DNA of 64,000 nucleotides from Nereocystis luetkeana (lineage: Eukaryota > Sar > Phaeophyceae > Laminariales > Laminariaceae). Numbering within the stretch: position 1 is the first letter of the stretch; the number at the start of each line of letters is the position of its first letter. The position numbers were made by a program, and so were the translations under genes. Location of the stretch: the NCBI GenBank assembly GCA_031213475.1, contig JARUPZ010000005.1, positions 3,325,732-3,389,731 on the forward strand, written 5' to 3'. The notes beneath the pieces were generated by a model that was given only the letters and a program-made list of their open reading frames with translations, did no database searches and had not been told where the DNA came from. This document shows, piece by piece, positions 7,997 through 18,478 of the stretch.

Positions 7997-10272
7997 TACT
8001 TCTGAGGGGCATCGGTGTTCGCATTGCGGAAGGGGGTGGGGTAAAGGTGGTTGGCGTGCCCATAGGCACTGATGCAGTCGCGGTGAACAGCGCCGTTGTT
8101 GATAGTCCGAGATGGGGGAGCAGAGCAACTCGCGCGCATCCTGCCGCGCATGCCGGACAAACAGTCGGCGAACCTCATCGCCACCAGTTCAATGGTGCAG
8201 CGGACCTCCTACAGTGAGCGGGTAATGGACCCGGAGCTGTCACTATACCCGCGTGTCAGCGGGCAGACATTTTTTTTTTTATTTTTTTTGCTCATCCCAT
8301 TCATTATCTTCGCACATCTTCTTCTCTCTCTCCTTCTAACTCGTAACTCAGATCCGGGGTCACATAGCAGGCTCTTCTCCCCCCTTCCCGCTACGGTACG
8401 TGCCTTCATTTTTATCGCGAGAAGATTTCAGCCTGTTCTTCCCTCGTCGACTCGCATCGAATTGTGCCTACCCACGCTGCAAGGCGCTCTCAACAATCGA
8501 ATCTTTTTTATATTTATTTTTGCAAATAAAGTCAAATGTCCGACCCACCTGGGGCTCGAACCCAGGACTCAAACACCACTGTCCAGTAGAATTCGAGGCT
8601 AACCACTTGAACCACCGGGGCGACCGGATCTAGCGCAATGTGGATGCTCGAGCGCCTTCTCGTGCTTCCAGGGACAGCGGACGAACGTTCTTTGCGGACG
8701 GATGCCCGGCGAACCGGTTGACGCTACAGCCGCACCAGAAAGCGCAGGCGAGCCTCTCCACAGGGGCCGGGGGGTTTGGACTGTCGTCGGCTGAATCAAG
8801 GAGAATGTCAGCGTCCATCGGGAGCTTAGTGGCGACGGTGCCAGAGGTCCTTGCTGACCTCTCCGGTCCATTAGGGGAAAAAGTCCGAAGGGAGTTGCCC
8901 AATTCGGACCTCGTTCGCCGCATATGGAGCAGCGTCAGGGACCTTCGCGATATCCATGGGGTATCGGAGGAGGCAATGGCAAACGTAATCCCGGAAAGTT
9001 GGCGGAACAGGGCGCTCCGCGCAAGCGAGGAAGGAGGGACAGAACAGTATGATGTGGAGGTACTGCCGGCGCATGACGCCCAAACGATTAGCTCCCACAA
9101 GGCGCAATACAAGCTGGGGCAGCAGATCAACCGGGTACGGTACCAACGGTACGTTGCTTCTCTGGACCAGCTCCCCGAGGTAGCAGGCCCGTCGGATCGG
9201 GACGACGTGTTCGGGGGGACGGAAACCAGAGGTCTTGCCAAGGCTCGGCAACGGAGCCTATCGGGACCAGGCGCCGTCGTCTGTTTGCGTGCAAGGCCCG
9301 TGGACATGGCACGTATCATACCGGCTTCTGAGTTCGTGTCTATGGGACGGCGCTTCCTGGGAATGGAGGAGCCCATAGCGGCGAGGTGCCCCTGCTGCGA
9401 AGCGACGGATGTCACCACACGTCACGCGCGTACATGCCACCGAGCAGGCGCACAGGTTAACCAGTGTCAGCCGCTAGTCCACGCACTGTCTCGCACCTTT
9501 AAGCGGTTGTCCATCCGCCACCAAATGGAAAGCGGAGCGCCCTTCAACGCCGACAAAAACCTCCGCATGGACATAGTGATAGAGAGGGGAGGCCTCCGAG
9601 ACGCTACGTCGTCAGAGTAGCGCAACAAGGCGATACTCCTCGACATCACGCATGCAGACCCCCAATCGAGAATCCACATGCGGGCTGGCAGCGCTGATCG
9701 AGACGGATCAGCTGCGTCCACTTCTGAGGCGCGAAAGCGCAACCACTACGCTCGTGCAGGACAAGTGTCCTTCGACGAGCGCAGCCATAAACTTGTCACC
9801 CTAGCGGTGGAAAGCTTTGGACGCCTCGGGAAGGAAGGTAGCGATTTCATCGACCAGCTGGCGGCGAGCATCGTTGGAGGAACGGACGGGGGGGTCTTTA
9901 CCAAGAAAAAGGGTTTGTAAGGAACACCTTTTCCAGGTCATATCGGTGACTACCCAGGTCGCGATCTCGCGCAGAGTGCACCGATATAAGCTCGCCCTGC
10001 AAGACCGCCAGGCCGCCAGGGGGAGAAGGGAGGAGGAGGGAGGACTACTTCCCATGGCGTGGGGGTGGAATGTAGATGCGGAGTAGGAAGCGTGGCGTAT
10101 AGATACATAGTAGGTAAAATATCTCGGTAAATGGTGGGGGTGCAAGTGAGTATACGCAGGGAAGGAGAATTGGCTCGATGAAGTTAGTGGTATTCGATGA
10201 ATTATGTCAGCTTTTTCATTTTGAATGAATAACGCCCTGCACATTGTCAGAAGGCAAATAATGAATAAAAAA
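7997..10272 (+). pseudogene. R2-like non-LTR retroelement, 3' end, broken
   Basis: Coding relic of the C-terminal part of a retroelement protein, 5'-truncated. After a short reverse-transcriptase C-terminal stretch (VGVPIGTDA; ARILPRMPDKQSANLIA) comes a SINE insertion (8271-8626), then a long frame at 8640-9620 with a zinc knuckle CPCC-x8-H-x4-C near 9389-9440. This is followed by RMDIVI .. ILLDIT, which fits the PD-(D/E)xK restriction-like endonuclease of R2-type elements (family knowledge). Breaks seen: a frame change near 8090, a 2 bp insertion near 8247, a frameshift near 8695, an in-frame TAG at 9618-9620 and a frameshift near 9900; the C-terminal frame resumes at 9900-10086. The 3' end is the A-rich run at 10258-10271. 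It is inserted in MITE copy 8. It cannot make an intact protein. Confidence 0.75.
8271..8626 (-). mobile_element. SINE S1, full copy c, inside retroelement
   Basis: Same architecture as copy a, minus strand: head with B box GGGTTCGAGCCCC at about 8550-8562, A-rich tail seen as T runs at 8270-8290. It interrupts the retroelement frame between QRAD-like and AMWMLERLL-like residues. No clear target duplication is visible. Confidence 0.9.
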
Positions 10273-10307
10273 ATACCATAGGTCCTATCAACTATGGTCC
10301 CCTGTAA
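10273..10307 (+). mobile_element. MITE-TA copy 8, right part
   Basis: TACCATAGGTCCTATCAACT .. CCCCTGTAA followed by TA. With 7920-7996 it makes about 112 bp, the normal length less a few bases lost at the insertion point. Confidence 0.85.
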
Positions 10308-10324
10308 TAATACTATTAATACTA

Positions 10325-11430
10325 ATATGAATTATTTGTATCTGCCGTGGATGGTGTCCAAGGGAGTGGGGGTTGAGGGGGCAACAGGAAAAGTGGCAGA
10401 AAGCCCGACCAAGGGAATGCGGAGGGGGGGGGGAACAGGAGGGGTAGAAGGGAAACTGCGGTAGACGAAAGTATAGGAAGGATATGGCAGACAGGGTAGC
10501 AAGGCACCAGGCCGACAAGGGAGTAGAACATGACCATGCTACTATTAATAGTGCCACCAACTGGCGCAGCTGGTTCGAACGTGGTCTTCCCTTGTCTTCT
10601 CTTTTCGTTTTGTTTCTTTCTTTCTTGCGCTGACTCTCCGTGATTTTCATTTTATTTTATTTTCTCTTCCTTTTCTGATTGATACCCTGGTAAGCCGTAC
10701 TGACACTGAAGGAGCCGTGTGCCGTGGTTGGATGACAAACCCGCTCTGCTCGTTTCGTATTGTCTGACGCCAAGGGGCTGGGCATAGTTGACGAACGCAG
10801 GGCGGAAACGGCAGTCTGGGTAGCAAGAAGAGGTACCAGGCGGACTAGCAGGGGGGAACCTGGCTATACCACTAGTACCACAAACTGCTGCCGCCACCTG
10901 GAAGGTGCTTTGGGCTTTGGTCTGCCTGTTATTTCCCTTTGTTATTTTGTTATTTTCCCTTTGTTATTATTTTTTTTTCCCTTGGTTCTTTGTCTTACTC
11001 TGTTTACAAGCAGTGGTGTTTTTGTTATTTTTTTCTTTTTCCCAGCTCGTTCTTTTTCAAGTGTTGGCCACCTCGCCTGCGGGGGGGGGGGCACGACAAA
11101 TTGTTTCTCCTAGTTTTTGCTTTCATTTTTTTTCTTCTTCTTTTTCCCTTTCGATTTGTCTACTTTGTTTTTGTTTTCTCTTTGATTGTTTCTTTTCGTT
11201 TCCCTATTTCATAGATTGTGTATGTCGTGCCTGTCGTATCTAGTATGATGACACATGGCATTGCATTGCCCACTGCAGTGCTTACTGCATACCAGGTACG
11301 TGGCAACGTAGTATCTCTATGGCGTAGCTTTGTGACCACAGAACTTGTATCTCTCCTAGGATTGAAGAATCGGCACGGACATTGGTTGTGCTGGATGTCG
11401 ACGGGTAGAAAGAACGGTTTAATGTGAAGA
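10325..11430 (-). repeat. Dispersed repeat RA, copy 1 (about 1.1 kb)
   Basis: On the minus strand it begins ACATTAAACCGTTC near 11427 and runs through TGTCGTGCCCCCCCCCCGC, AAAGAACCAAGGG and the GTTCGAACCAGC block to CCCTTGGACACC near 10350. It matches 12790-13810 over most of its length in inverted orientation, and 44272-44856. No protein is recognised; the Phe/Leu-rich frames inside are low complexity. The nature of the element is unknown. TATTAATA at 10543-10550 is absent from copy 3. Confidence 0.85.
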
Positions 11431-11514
11431 ACGCACACAAATGATAAGCCGTTCGCGCGTATTCCAGATGTATTTCCTCGTTAGTGATATCGGCCAGTGT
11501 ATCAGTATATATAT

Positions 11515-11724
11515 ATGTTCTTCACACTACTAATAAACCGTTCTTTCTACCCGTCGACATCCAGCACAACCAGTGTCCGTGCCGATTCTTCAATCCTAGA
11601 AGATATACAAGTTCTGTGGTCACGTGGTCACACAAAGCTACGCCACACGCCAGAGATACTACGTTGCCACGTACCAGGTACCTGGTATGCGGTAAGCACA
11701 GCAGCGGGCAATGCAATACCATGT
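11515..11724 (+). repeat. RA repeat, copy 2 (5' 210 bp only)
   Basis: Begins TAATAAACCGTTCTTTCTAC and ends near CATGTCATCAT. It carries TACCAGGTACCTGGTA (11672-11687) where copy 4 (44402-44412) reads simply CACGTGTGCAG. Confidence 0.85.
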
Positions 11725-11980
11725 CATCATATGGGCATTTTCTTGCATAAAGAAATTGATTAGCGGAAAGCGCGAGAGCGTGAGTTACCTACATTAGATG
11801 AAAGTCGACGAGCAGTGTGAATGCTGAACCCTCTGCGTGACGAAAAAATAAAGGCACGTACCGGGGGGGGAGAAGGGTAGACACCTGTGACCACGGCTTG
11901 TCCAGAAGATCGTTGAGGGTCAAACCTCCTACGAGTTAGGCTGGAAAGTGAAAGTGATGATGGGAAAAAAAATAAATGTA
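11725..11980 (+). mobile_element. SINE S2, 5'-truncated copy
   Basis: Starts at GGGCATTTTCTTGCAT, then ATTGATTAGCGGAAAGCGCG, a body with GTCGACGAGCAG .. AAGGCACGTACCGGGGGG, and an A-rich tail at 11960-11975. It is the same family as 14965-15292 reversed. The core GTCGACGAG .. GGCACGTACCG is shared with S1, but the rest differs. Confidence 0.75.
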
Positions 11981-12296
11981 CCAGGTACCTGGTACTGGAT
12001 AATGGCGATCGTTGATATTCGTGTGGTAGTAAGGTTCGATTGCTCCTTTTTTCACTGCATATCCGCGAGAGAGTCTTCACTCTGACAGCACTCCAGATAG
12101 CAGGCAGGTGTGTTCCTCTTTCGTTTTCACGACTACCGTGCGTTTCGTACGGTGCAGGCAGCACTTCAGACAGCATCCGCTGTAGTCAGCAGCCACGAGT
12201 TGGTTAGTGGTGGGAACGGGGGTACTCTTCTATCTATGTTATAGTTGAGAGGATATACCCGCGGCCATGTTAGTTCATGATACCTTTCATTTTAGC

Positions 12297-12648
12297 CGGT
12301 CGCCCCGGTGGTTCAAGTGGTTAACCTCGAATTCTACTTGTTTGAGTCCTGGGTTCGAGCCCCAGGTGGGTCGGAATTTGACTTTATTTGCAAAAAAAAA
12401 AAAAAAAAAAAAAAGGATTCAATTGTTGAGAGCGCCTTGCAGCGTGGGTAGGCACAATTCGATGCGAGTCGACGAGGGAAGAAAAGGCTGAAATCTTCTG
12501 GCGATAAAAATGAAGGCACGTACCGTAGCGGGAAGGGGGGAGAAGAGCCTGCTATGTGACCCCGGATCTGAGTTACGAGTTGGAAGGAGAGAGAGAAGAA
12601 GATGTGCGAAGATAATGAATGGGAGGAGAAACAAAAAAAAAAAAAAAA
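12297..12648 (+). mobile_element. SINE S1, full copy d
   Basis: Best plus-strand copy. Head CCGGTCGCCCCGGTGGTTCA, A box and B box GGGTTCGAGCCCC at 12351-12363, linker GACTTTATTTGC, A(22)-rich tract, body and A-rich tail at about 12630-12648. Confidence 0.92.
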
Positions 12649-12786
12649 GTTTTGCACATTGGTTTTATCTTGTGTGCGCTTTTTCCGTCTCCTGTATTTT
12701 GAGGCAGCCGAATTTTCGTTTTTTTTCGTTTTTCGGATCTTCCTAGGGCTCCAGCACCTTTTGTGTGACCACGGACTCCTTCGTCA

Positions 12787-13812
12787 GAGAGTTAATGTGA
12801 GAACAACAACAACAACAACAACTACAACAACAACACTCGTACGACAGGCACGACACACACATTTTTTATTATTTTTTATTTTTATAGAGAAACGAAGGGA
12901 AACAAAGAAAAAACAAAAACGAAGTATATACGTACCAGGTACGAAGTACGAAGACAAATCGAAAAAGAAAGAAAGAAAAAATATATATATAGAAGGAACA
13001 AACTGTCGTGCCCCCCCCGCAGGGGCTGTGGCAGACACTTGCTTGTGAAAAATATCGAGCTGGAAAAAAAAGAAAAGTAAGAAAAACACCAATAATATTA
13101 GTCCTTGTAAACAGGGCAAGACAAAGAACCAAGGGGAACATAACAAACAGGCAAAAACCAAAGCACAAAGCGCCCTCCAGGAAGCGGCGGCAGTTTGTGG
13201 TACGAGTATATACGTATAGCATATCCAGGTTCTCCCTGCTAGTCCGCCTGGTACGTTGCTACGCTGTCTGCCGTCTCCGTCCTGCGTTCGTCAACTATGC
13301 CCAGCCCCTTGGCGTCAGACAATACGAAACAAGCAGAGCAGGCTCGGCATCCACCCACGCCACACGACACCTTCAATACGGCTCATCAATCGGAGAAAGG
13401 AAGAGCGAAAGAAATAAAATGAAAATCACAGAGGATCAGCGCAAGAAAGAAAAAAAAACATAATCTTTCGGGAAAGTTATGAGAGATCATTGTTGAAGAT
13501 CATGCTGCACATTGGCGGATGGTAAGAAAAACAATAATAGTAAAAGAAGAGAAGACAAAGGAAGACCACGTTCGAATCAGCTGTACCAGTTGGAGGCACG
13601 AGTAGAATAGTCATGTTCTCCTTCCTAATCGGCTTGGTGCCTTGCTACCCTGTCTGCCATCTCCTTCCTACTTTCGTTCCATAGCGGTTTCCCTTCTACT
13701 CCAGCTGTTACCCCCCCTCTCCGCATTCCCTTGGTCGGTTTTTCTGCCACTTCTCCTGTTGCCCCCCCTCCCCCCATTCCCTTGGACACTACACACGGCG
13801 GATGCGCGGCGC
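12787..13812 (+). repeat. RA repeat, copy 3, inverted to copy 1
   Basis: Starts GTGAGAACAACAACAACAAC, then CGACAGGCACGACACACAC and the shared blocks, ending near ACACACGGCGGATG. Together with 10325-11430 it forms a large imperfect inverted repeat with a 1.36 kb centre. The first 180 bp of copy 1 are replaced here by an (AAC)n run. Confidence 0.85.
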
Positions 13813-14382
13813 TTCCTACTCAGCACAGCCTCGGCCTCGTGCCACCTCACCATGAACCGTTAGGCTGCTTCAAGGATCCCCCGGTACCACCCCCCCCCCC
13901 CCCCCCCCCGCTTTTTTTGCTCCAACATATTCGCCTGATTGAGAGCGTAGTATCTGATTGAGAGCGAGATTGCGCGATACGCTGTAGCCGGACTACCGCT
14001 GAGAGGTGGAACTTGCTGTGTAGCTTGAATTGAAGGGCTAGCCCGTAGCTTCAAGCCGCTACCCTGGTCATCGTGTGGGAGTCTCTCGTTGTGGAGCTAC
14101 AGCCGGGAGCAGAAGCTACAGTAGAGCCCACCGCCCGAGGCGAAACAGTTTGAGGCAGGAATAATAGCCAATCTGGGGAAATCTAGCAACTTGTCTAGCT
14201 CCTAGCTGCAGCATCCGATGACGATGACACGCATATATATGCTCGCGACGCTGCTGACGAGACCTTCAATTTGCGCCGCTTCTTGGAATAGCCCGTCCCC
14301 TACTTACCAAGAAATGGCAAGAGGCGTCTGGACCCGAAATTTCAATTTATTTGGCTCTCGCTCTCAATCAGATACTTCGCTC
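13813..14382. other. No gene seen; 20-C homopolymer
   Basis: C20 at 13890-13909. GAGAGCGTAGTATCTGATTG and similar words recur near 13940 and 14360-14390. Nothing else is recognised. Confidence 0.55.
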
Positions 14383-14908
14383 TCAATCAGGCGAATATGT
14401 TGTTTCCAGTGGGTCACAACGCGCGGTCTCAACTCCAATCACCAAGGGGGCAACTTCCGTTGACCCTTCGGTTGCTCGGAACTCCCGAAGGTCTGCGACT
14501 GTGCATCTATGCCAAGTATTAAACTTTCCGCCTGGTCTCGGGTTCTCCCCACCAGCCTTCGTCCCGCACATTACCCGACTGGGCAATCGCTCCTTGCTTT
14601 GCCGTGCCACGCCCCCCGCAAAGAAGAGCCGCCGTTTACGAATGATCGTCTCGATGCTCTCGCAACGTGTCATCTTGAGGGCCTTCGCGTACGAGACGGT
14701 GGCATGGTCAGTACGAAGTCGGCGCTGGAAGCCGATGACTCGCAACAGAAGTTATTCGGTGGTGAGCCGTGCGAAGCTGGGCAAAGTGCTCCGCTCTGAG
14801 GGTCCACGTCACACACCCGCACGGCAGGGTCTCAATATCGGGGTCGGGGATCACCATGAGGCAGTTTCGTCCCGTGAGGTGAACCACATCTCGCGCTAGC
14901 ACGGGCAA
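14383..14908 (-). pseudogene. Non-LTR reverse-transcriptase C-terminal relic
   Basis: Two minus-strand frames joined by a frameshift near 14735. The upstream one reads ETLPCGCVTWTL and LRTAHHR, the downstream one ESIETIIRKRRLFFAG and KERLPSRVM. The order and residues match the intact-looking frame at 61345-62058 (ETLLYGCVTWS, LREVHHK, ESIETTVRRRRLLFAG, EERLPKRVM). This block is typical of the region after the reverse-transcriptase domain in LINE-type elements. It is non-functional. Confidence 0.75.
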
Positions 14909-14964
14909 CGCAACAAAATACGTCTAAGAAACGCTGGGGAGCGCTGAGAGCAGAGGGCCAACAA

Positions 14965-15292
14965 TATTATATTCTATTTTTTATTTTTTCATTTTTAATC
15001 ATCACTTTTACTCTCCAGCTTACCTCGTGAGAGGTTTCACCCCTAGCGGTCTTCTTCTGGACAAGCCGTGGTCACAGGTGTCTACCCTTCTCCCCCCCGG
15101 TACGTGCCTTTATTTTTTGCCGCGCATATATAGGGTTCAGCATTCCCACTGCTCGTCGATTTTCATCGAATGTAACTAACTCGCGCTCTCGCGCTTTCCG
15201 CTAATCAATTATCGTATGCAAGAAAATGCCCCTACGAGCATGCACTCGGTGAGACTTGAACCCACGAAATTGATCTTGATAGGCACGCGGAC
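14965..15292 (-). mobile_element. SINE S2, full copy with its own tRNA-like head
   Basis: On the minus strand: head GGTCCGCGTGCC .. B box GTGGGTTCAAGTCTCAC (about 15247-15263), GGGGCATTTTCTTGCAT, TTGATTAGCGGAAAGCGCGA, body with GTCGACG-like core and GGCACGTACCGGGGGG, ending in an A/T-rich tail at 14970-14995. The head differs from that of S1, so the two SINEs share a core but not a tRNA source. Confidence 0.8.
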
Positions 15293-15871
15293 CACCTACC
15301 TATATATACCTACCTATATTATATATATATATACATACCAGTACTATCTTCTTGCAGCTATTAATATTGAATTAACCTTACAGCAATATTAGTATGTACC
15401 TGGTATGAGTTAACTATTATTTCAAATTGTGGAATACGTCAGCTGTAAGTTCGACTGATTAAATAAATAGTAAAAATAACAAAGGAAACTGCTTGCTGTC
15501 AGAATCCCCCCTCCCTCCCGAATTAGAGACGCAAGAACGTTGAATTGGCAATATACGGTAAGTAAGGCATTAAATTTGCGAAAAAAAAGTCGCCAGCCAA
15601 ACACAGTTAGTTGATAGAACTGACTGTCTGTGTGGGCGAAAGCAACAAAAGGGTGAGCTGATCAGAGCTGATTATGATGGAATAGCGTAGCGGGGAAAGC
15701 ATGGAAATAAATATAAAAGGAAGAAGCCAACAAAACAGGAGTTAGTTGCTGCCCATAGACGAGTTGAATGAGAGGTGCAAGGCACGAGGGGAAGGCTAGC
15801 GCTAAGAAATAATGGGAAGGAGGAGAAACGCTTTGAGATATATATATGTGTATACGGGGAGTTAAGAGAAG
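15293..15871. other. No gene seen
   Basis: TA-rich stretch (15300-15350) and unremarkable DNA. No recognisable feature. Confidence 0.5.
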
Positions 15872-16156
15872 TGTTCAGATCAAGCAGGCGGGACACTTTG
15901 TAATCCCAGGACAGGTTTGCCTATTAATTCGGTACTCGTTGGTACTCACGCGTGTGTGTTGTTTGCTTAGAGATAGCAGAAGAGTATAGCTCTATCCCTT
16001 TCGTGCACGGGGAGACAGAGACCAAGTTCGTGCGTCTCTGGAAAACCCCTGGTTTTCCACCTAAGATACGCCTTCCAAGTACTACAAATACGATCCCAGT
16101 GCCTGAACCCACGTAATTACCGAGCTTTCAACCTCATACAAAGCAGTATCATAACA
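15872..16156 (+). repeat. LTR-like direct repeat, left
   Basis: Begins TGTTCAGATCAAGCAGGCGG, ends AGTATCATAACA. About 285 bp, matched in direct orientation by 16697-16979. The TGTT..AACA ends fit an LTR, but no primer-binding site or gag/pol is seen. Confidence 0.6.
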
Positions 16157-16696
16157 CTAGCCCACTCTAATGAGCCGTATATATATGCAGAACTATGGGA
16201 AATTAATGGAAACTCCGATTCCACGAACTAGAACATGAGTCGAAGATGCGGCTCCTCAAAGACCACTCCCACACCTCTGAACGGCCAGGCAACGAAGCCG
16301 GCAAAGCACCTAAAAAAATAAAATAAAACCTAGCCTTAAGGGGCAGGAAGACATTGTCAACGAAAGTCATCGCCATGTCACCCGCGACGGGGAGGAGAGG
16401 CGAGGAAGATACATGGAAAAGCGAAAAAAGTGAATATCGAAAACGAGAAAAAATAAAGCGGAAGACGCCAAAAACCACCTAAACCCAGACCACAAGTAGG
16501 TCTGGAAACGCGTCCTGTGCCACAAATAAGTGGCCCGATTACCCAGACCAGCCCCGACACTGAGCGGAGGGGGTAGGCAGGACAAAATAGTACGCATAAA
16601 CCATGCCTAACCAAGCCCCAAGAAGAAACAAACAAACCAGAACACCACCCCCCAAAGTCCAGGAAACGTTAAAAAAAATATCCGACGGCGCCACTT
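16157..16696. other. Interior between LTR-like repeats
   Basis: 540 bp with no recognisable gag, protease or integrase. A non-autonomous (TRIM- or LARD-like) element is possible. Confidence 0.4.
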
Positions 16697-16979
16697 CTTA
16701 AGATCAAGCAGGCGGGACGCATTGTATCCCTGGATGAACAGGTTTGCCTATTTAAGTCGGTACTCGTTGGTACTCACGTGTGTTGTTTGCTTAGAGATAG
16801 AACTGTAGCAGCTTTATTCCTATCGTGCACGACGGAGACTGAGACCAAGCTCGTGCCTCTCTGAAAAAAAACTGGTGTTCGACTTAAGCTACGCCTCCCA
16901 AGTACTACAAATACGATTCCAGTGCCTGAACCCAGGTAATTACCGGGCTTTCAACCTCATTCGAGGCAGTATCATAGCA
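16697..16979 (+). repeat. LTR-like direct repeat, right
   Basis: Matches the left repeat through GATCAAGCAGGCGGGAC, GGTTTGCCTATT, CGGTACTCGTTGGTACTCAC, CAAGTACTACAAATACGAT and TTTCAACCTCAT. The first few bases differ (TTCTTAAG against TGTTCAG), so it is not a perfect pair. Confidence 0.6.
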
Positions 16980-17191
16980 GAAGACACAATAATAAAGACG
17001 CATTTGCACGGCCCAACGGACTTCGTGAAAAAAAATAATGCTGAAACTGGGATTTGGTGTAGGCGACTTGGACCTGCCAGAAAGAAGAAAGTGGTACGTA
17101 CTTCGTATACCAACAGCCGGGAGGAGGAAGAAATATATATAGGAACAGATGTGCCCGTGTGGCAAGTCAATAAATAATAGAATTCACAATA

Positions 17192-17403
17192 TTCCGGGGG
17201 ACCATAGTTAATAGGACCTATGGTATTTATAAAAACCTATATATTTAACCATTTTTACTATTACGGGGGGGCATAGTTAACAAGACCAAATATTGTTAGT
17301 AAAAATGGTTAAATATATAGGTTTTTATGTACACCATAGGTCCTGTTAACTAGGGTCCCCCGTAATAACAATATTTGGTCCCATTAACTATGGTCCCCCG
17401 TAA
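17192..17403 (-). mobile_element. MITE-TA copy 9 (outer), host of nested copy
   Basis: TTCCGGGGGACC .. GGTCCCCCGTAA, TA on both flanks (17190-17191 and 17404-17405). Split at an internal TA by the inner copy. Without the insert the junction would read TTTTTACTAACAATATTTGG, as found in uninterrupted relatives. Confidence 0.92.
17261..17365 (+). mobile_element. MITE-TA copy 9 inner, 105 bp reference copy
   Basis: TTACGGGGGGGCATAGTTAA .. GGTCCCCCGTAA with TA at 17259-17260 and 17366-17367. It defines both the element ends and the TA target duplication directly. Confidence 0.95.
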
Positions 17404-17405
17404 TA

Positions 17406-18204
17406 GTGGGATAATGTTAAAAATAAAGGAGGAACGGGATGGGTTTGAGGAAGAAATGAGGAAAATAGTTGAATGGATGTGCCATTCATTGGAAAGTTTG
17501 GGGCATTAGATAGTGGCGAGAAACCGATCGCTACTATCCTCAACAAAGAAGGTGGCCACAGGCGGCGAAACACGAAGGAGATAAGATTAGCAAAAAAAAC
17601 TATGGAATACTTCGAAACAACGTACTGTGATGCGCGCCCGACTCTGCTGGAGACGTGTCTCTATCATTAACAGGAGGAGGAGTAGGAACGGTGCTCCATC
17701 TCGATAGGGATGCGTGGTCAATGGTAAAGTGATTAGGTAGGGGAAGCAACAAATTACTGCACCCCTGCAGCTGTAGTTAGTTGTAGCTTCTATCAACAAT
17801 ATGGTTATAGGCTGTGACCGCCTTCTGATAAAATAATATCCTGTTGACCCCCTGGGTACTGTCACCCAGGCAGCGGAGTCACTCTAGGAGTCAGCGACGT
17901 ACCGGCTTCAAGCGAGGTCATACGACCCCTACGAAACGCGCGGACGAATTATTACGCACAGTTTGCAAAGATGAGTTCCCAAAATCGATCTCATAGCTGC
18001 GTGTGCGGTGTTTTTATAAGTTTTAGGTCGGTTTCCAGCTTGGGTGGGTCTTTTTTTTTGTTTGTTCCTTTCCTCAACGCACACAAGTTGACGACGGTTA
18101 CAAGTATCCTGCTGCAAGATTCCCAGTCGACAGCTTTATTATCTTATGATTATGGAGTGTAATAAGGTGTGTATGACCAATGGCCATCGCTTCGATTGTA
18201 TGCA
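17406..18204. other. No gene seen
   Basis: Unremarkable DNA with short frames; no repeats recognised. Confidence 0.5.
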
Positions 18205-18478
18205 TGTCGGACTTTGACTTTATTTGCAAAAATAAATATAAAAAGGATTCAATTGTTGAGAGCGCCTTGCAGCGTGGGTAGGCACAATTCGATGCGAGTC
18301 GACGAGGGAAGAAAAGGCTGAAATATTCTCGCGATAAAAATGAAGGCACGTACCGTAGCGGGAAGGGGGGAGAAGAGCCTGCTATGTGACCCCGGATCTG
18401 AGTTACGAGTTGGAAGGAGAGAGAAGAAGATGTGCGAAGATAATGAATGGGATGAGAAAAAAATAAAATAAAAACCAA
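18205..18478 (+). mobile_element. SINE S1 copy e, tRNA head missing
   Basis: Starts at GTCGGACTTTGACTTTATTT, just 3' of the tRNA-like head, and runs to the A-rich tail. Confidence 0.88.

Noticed and set aside
8096-8602. 168-codon frame
   Set aside because: Fuses a retroelement remnant to antisense SINE sequence.
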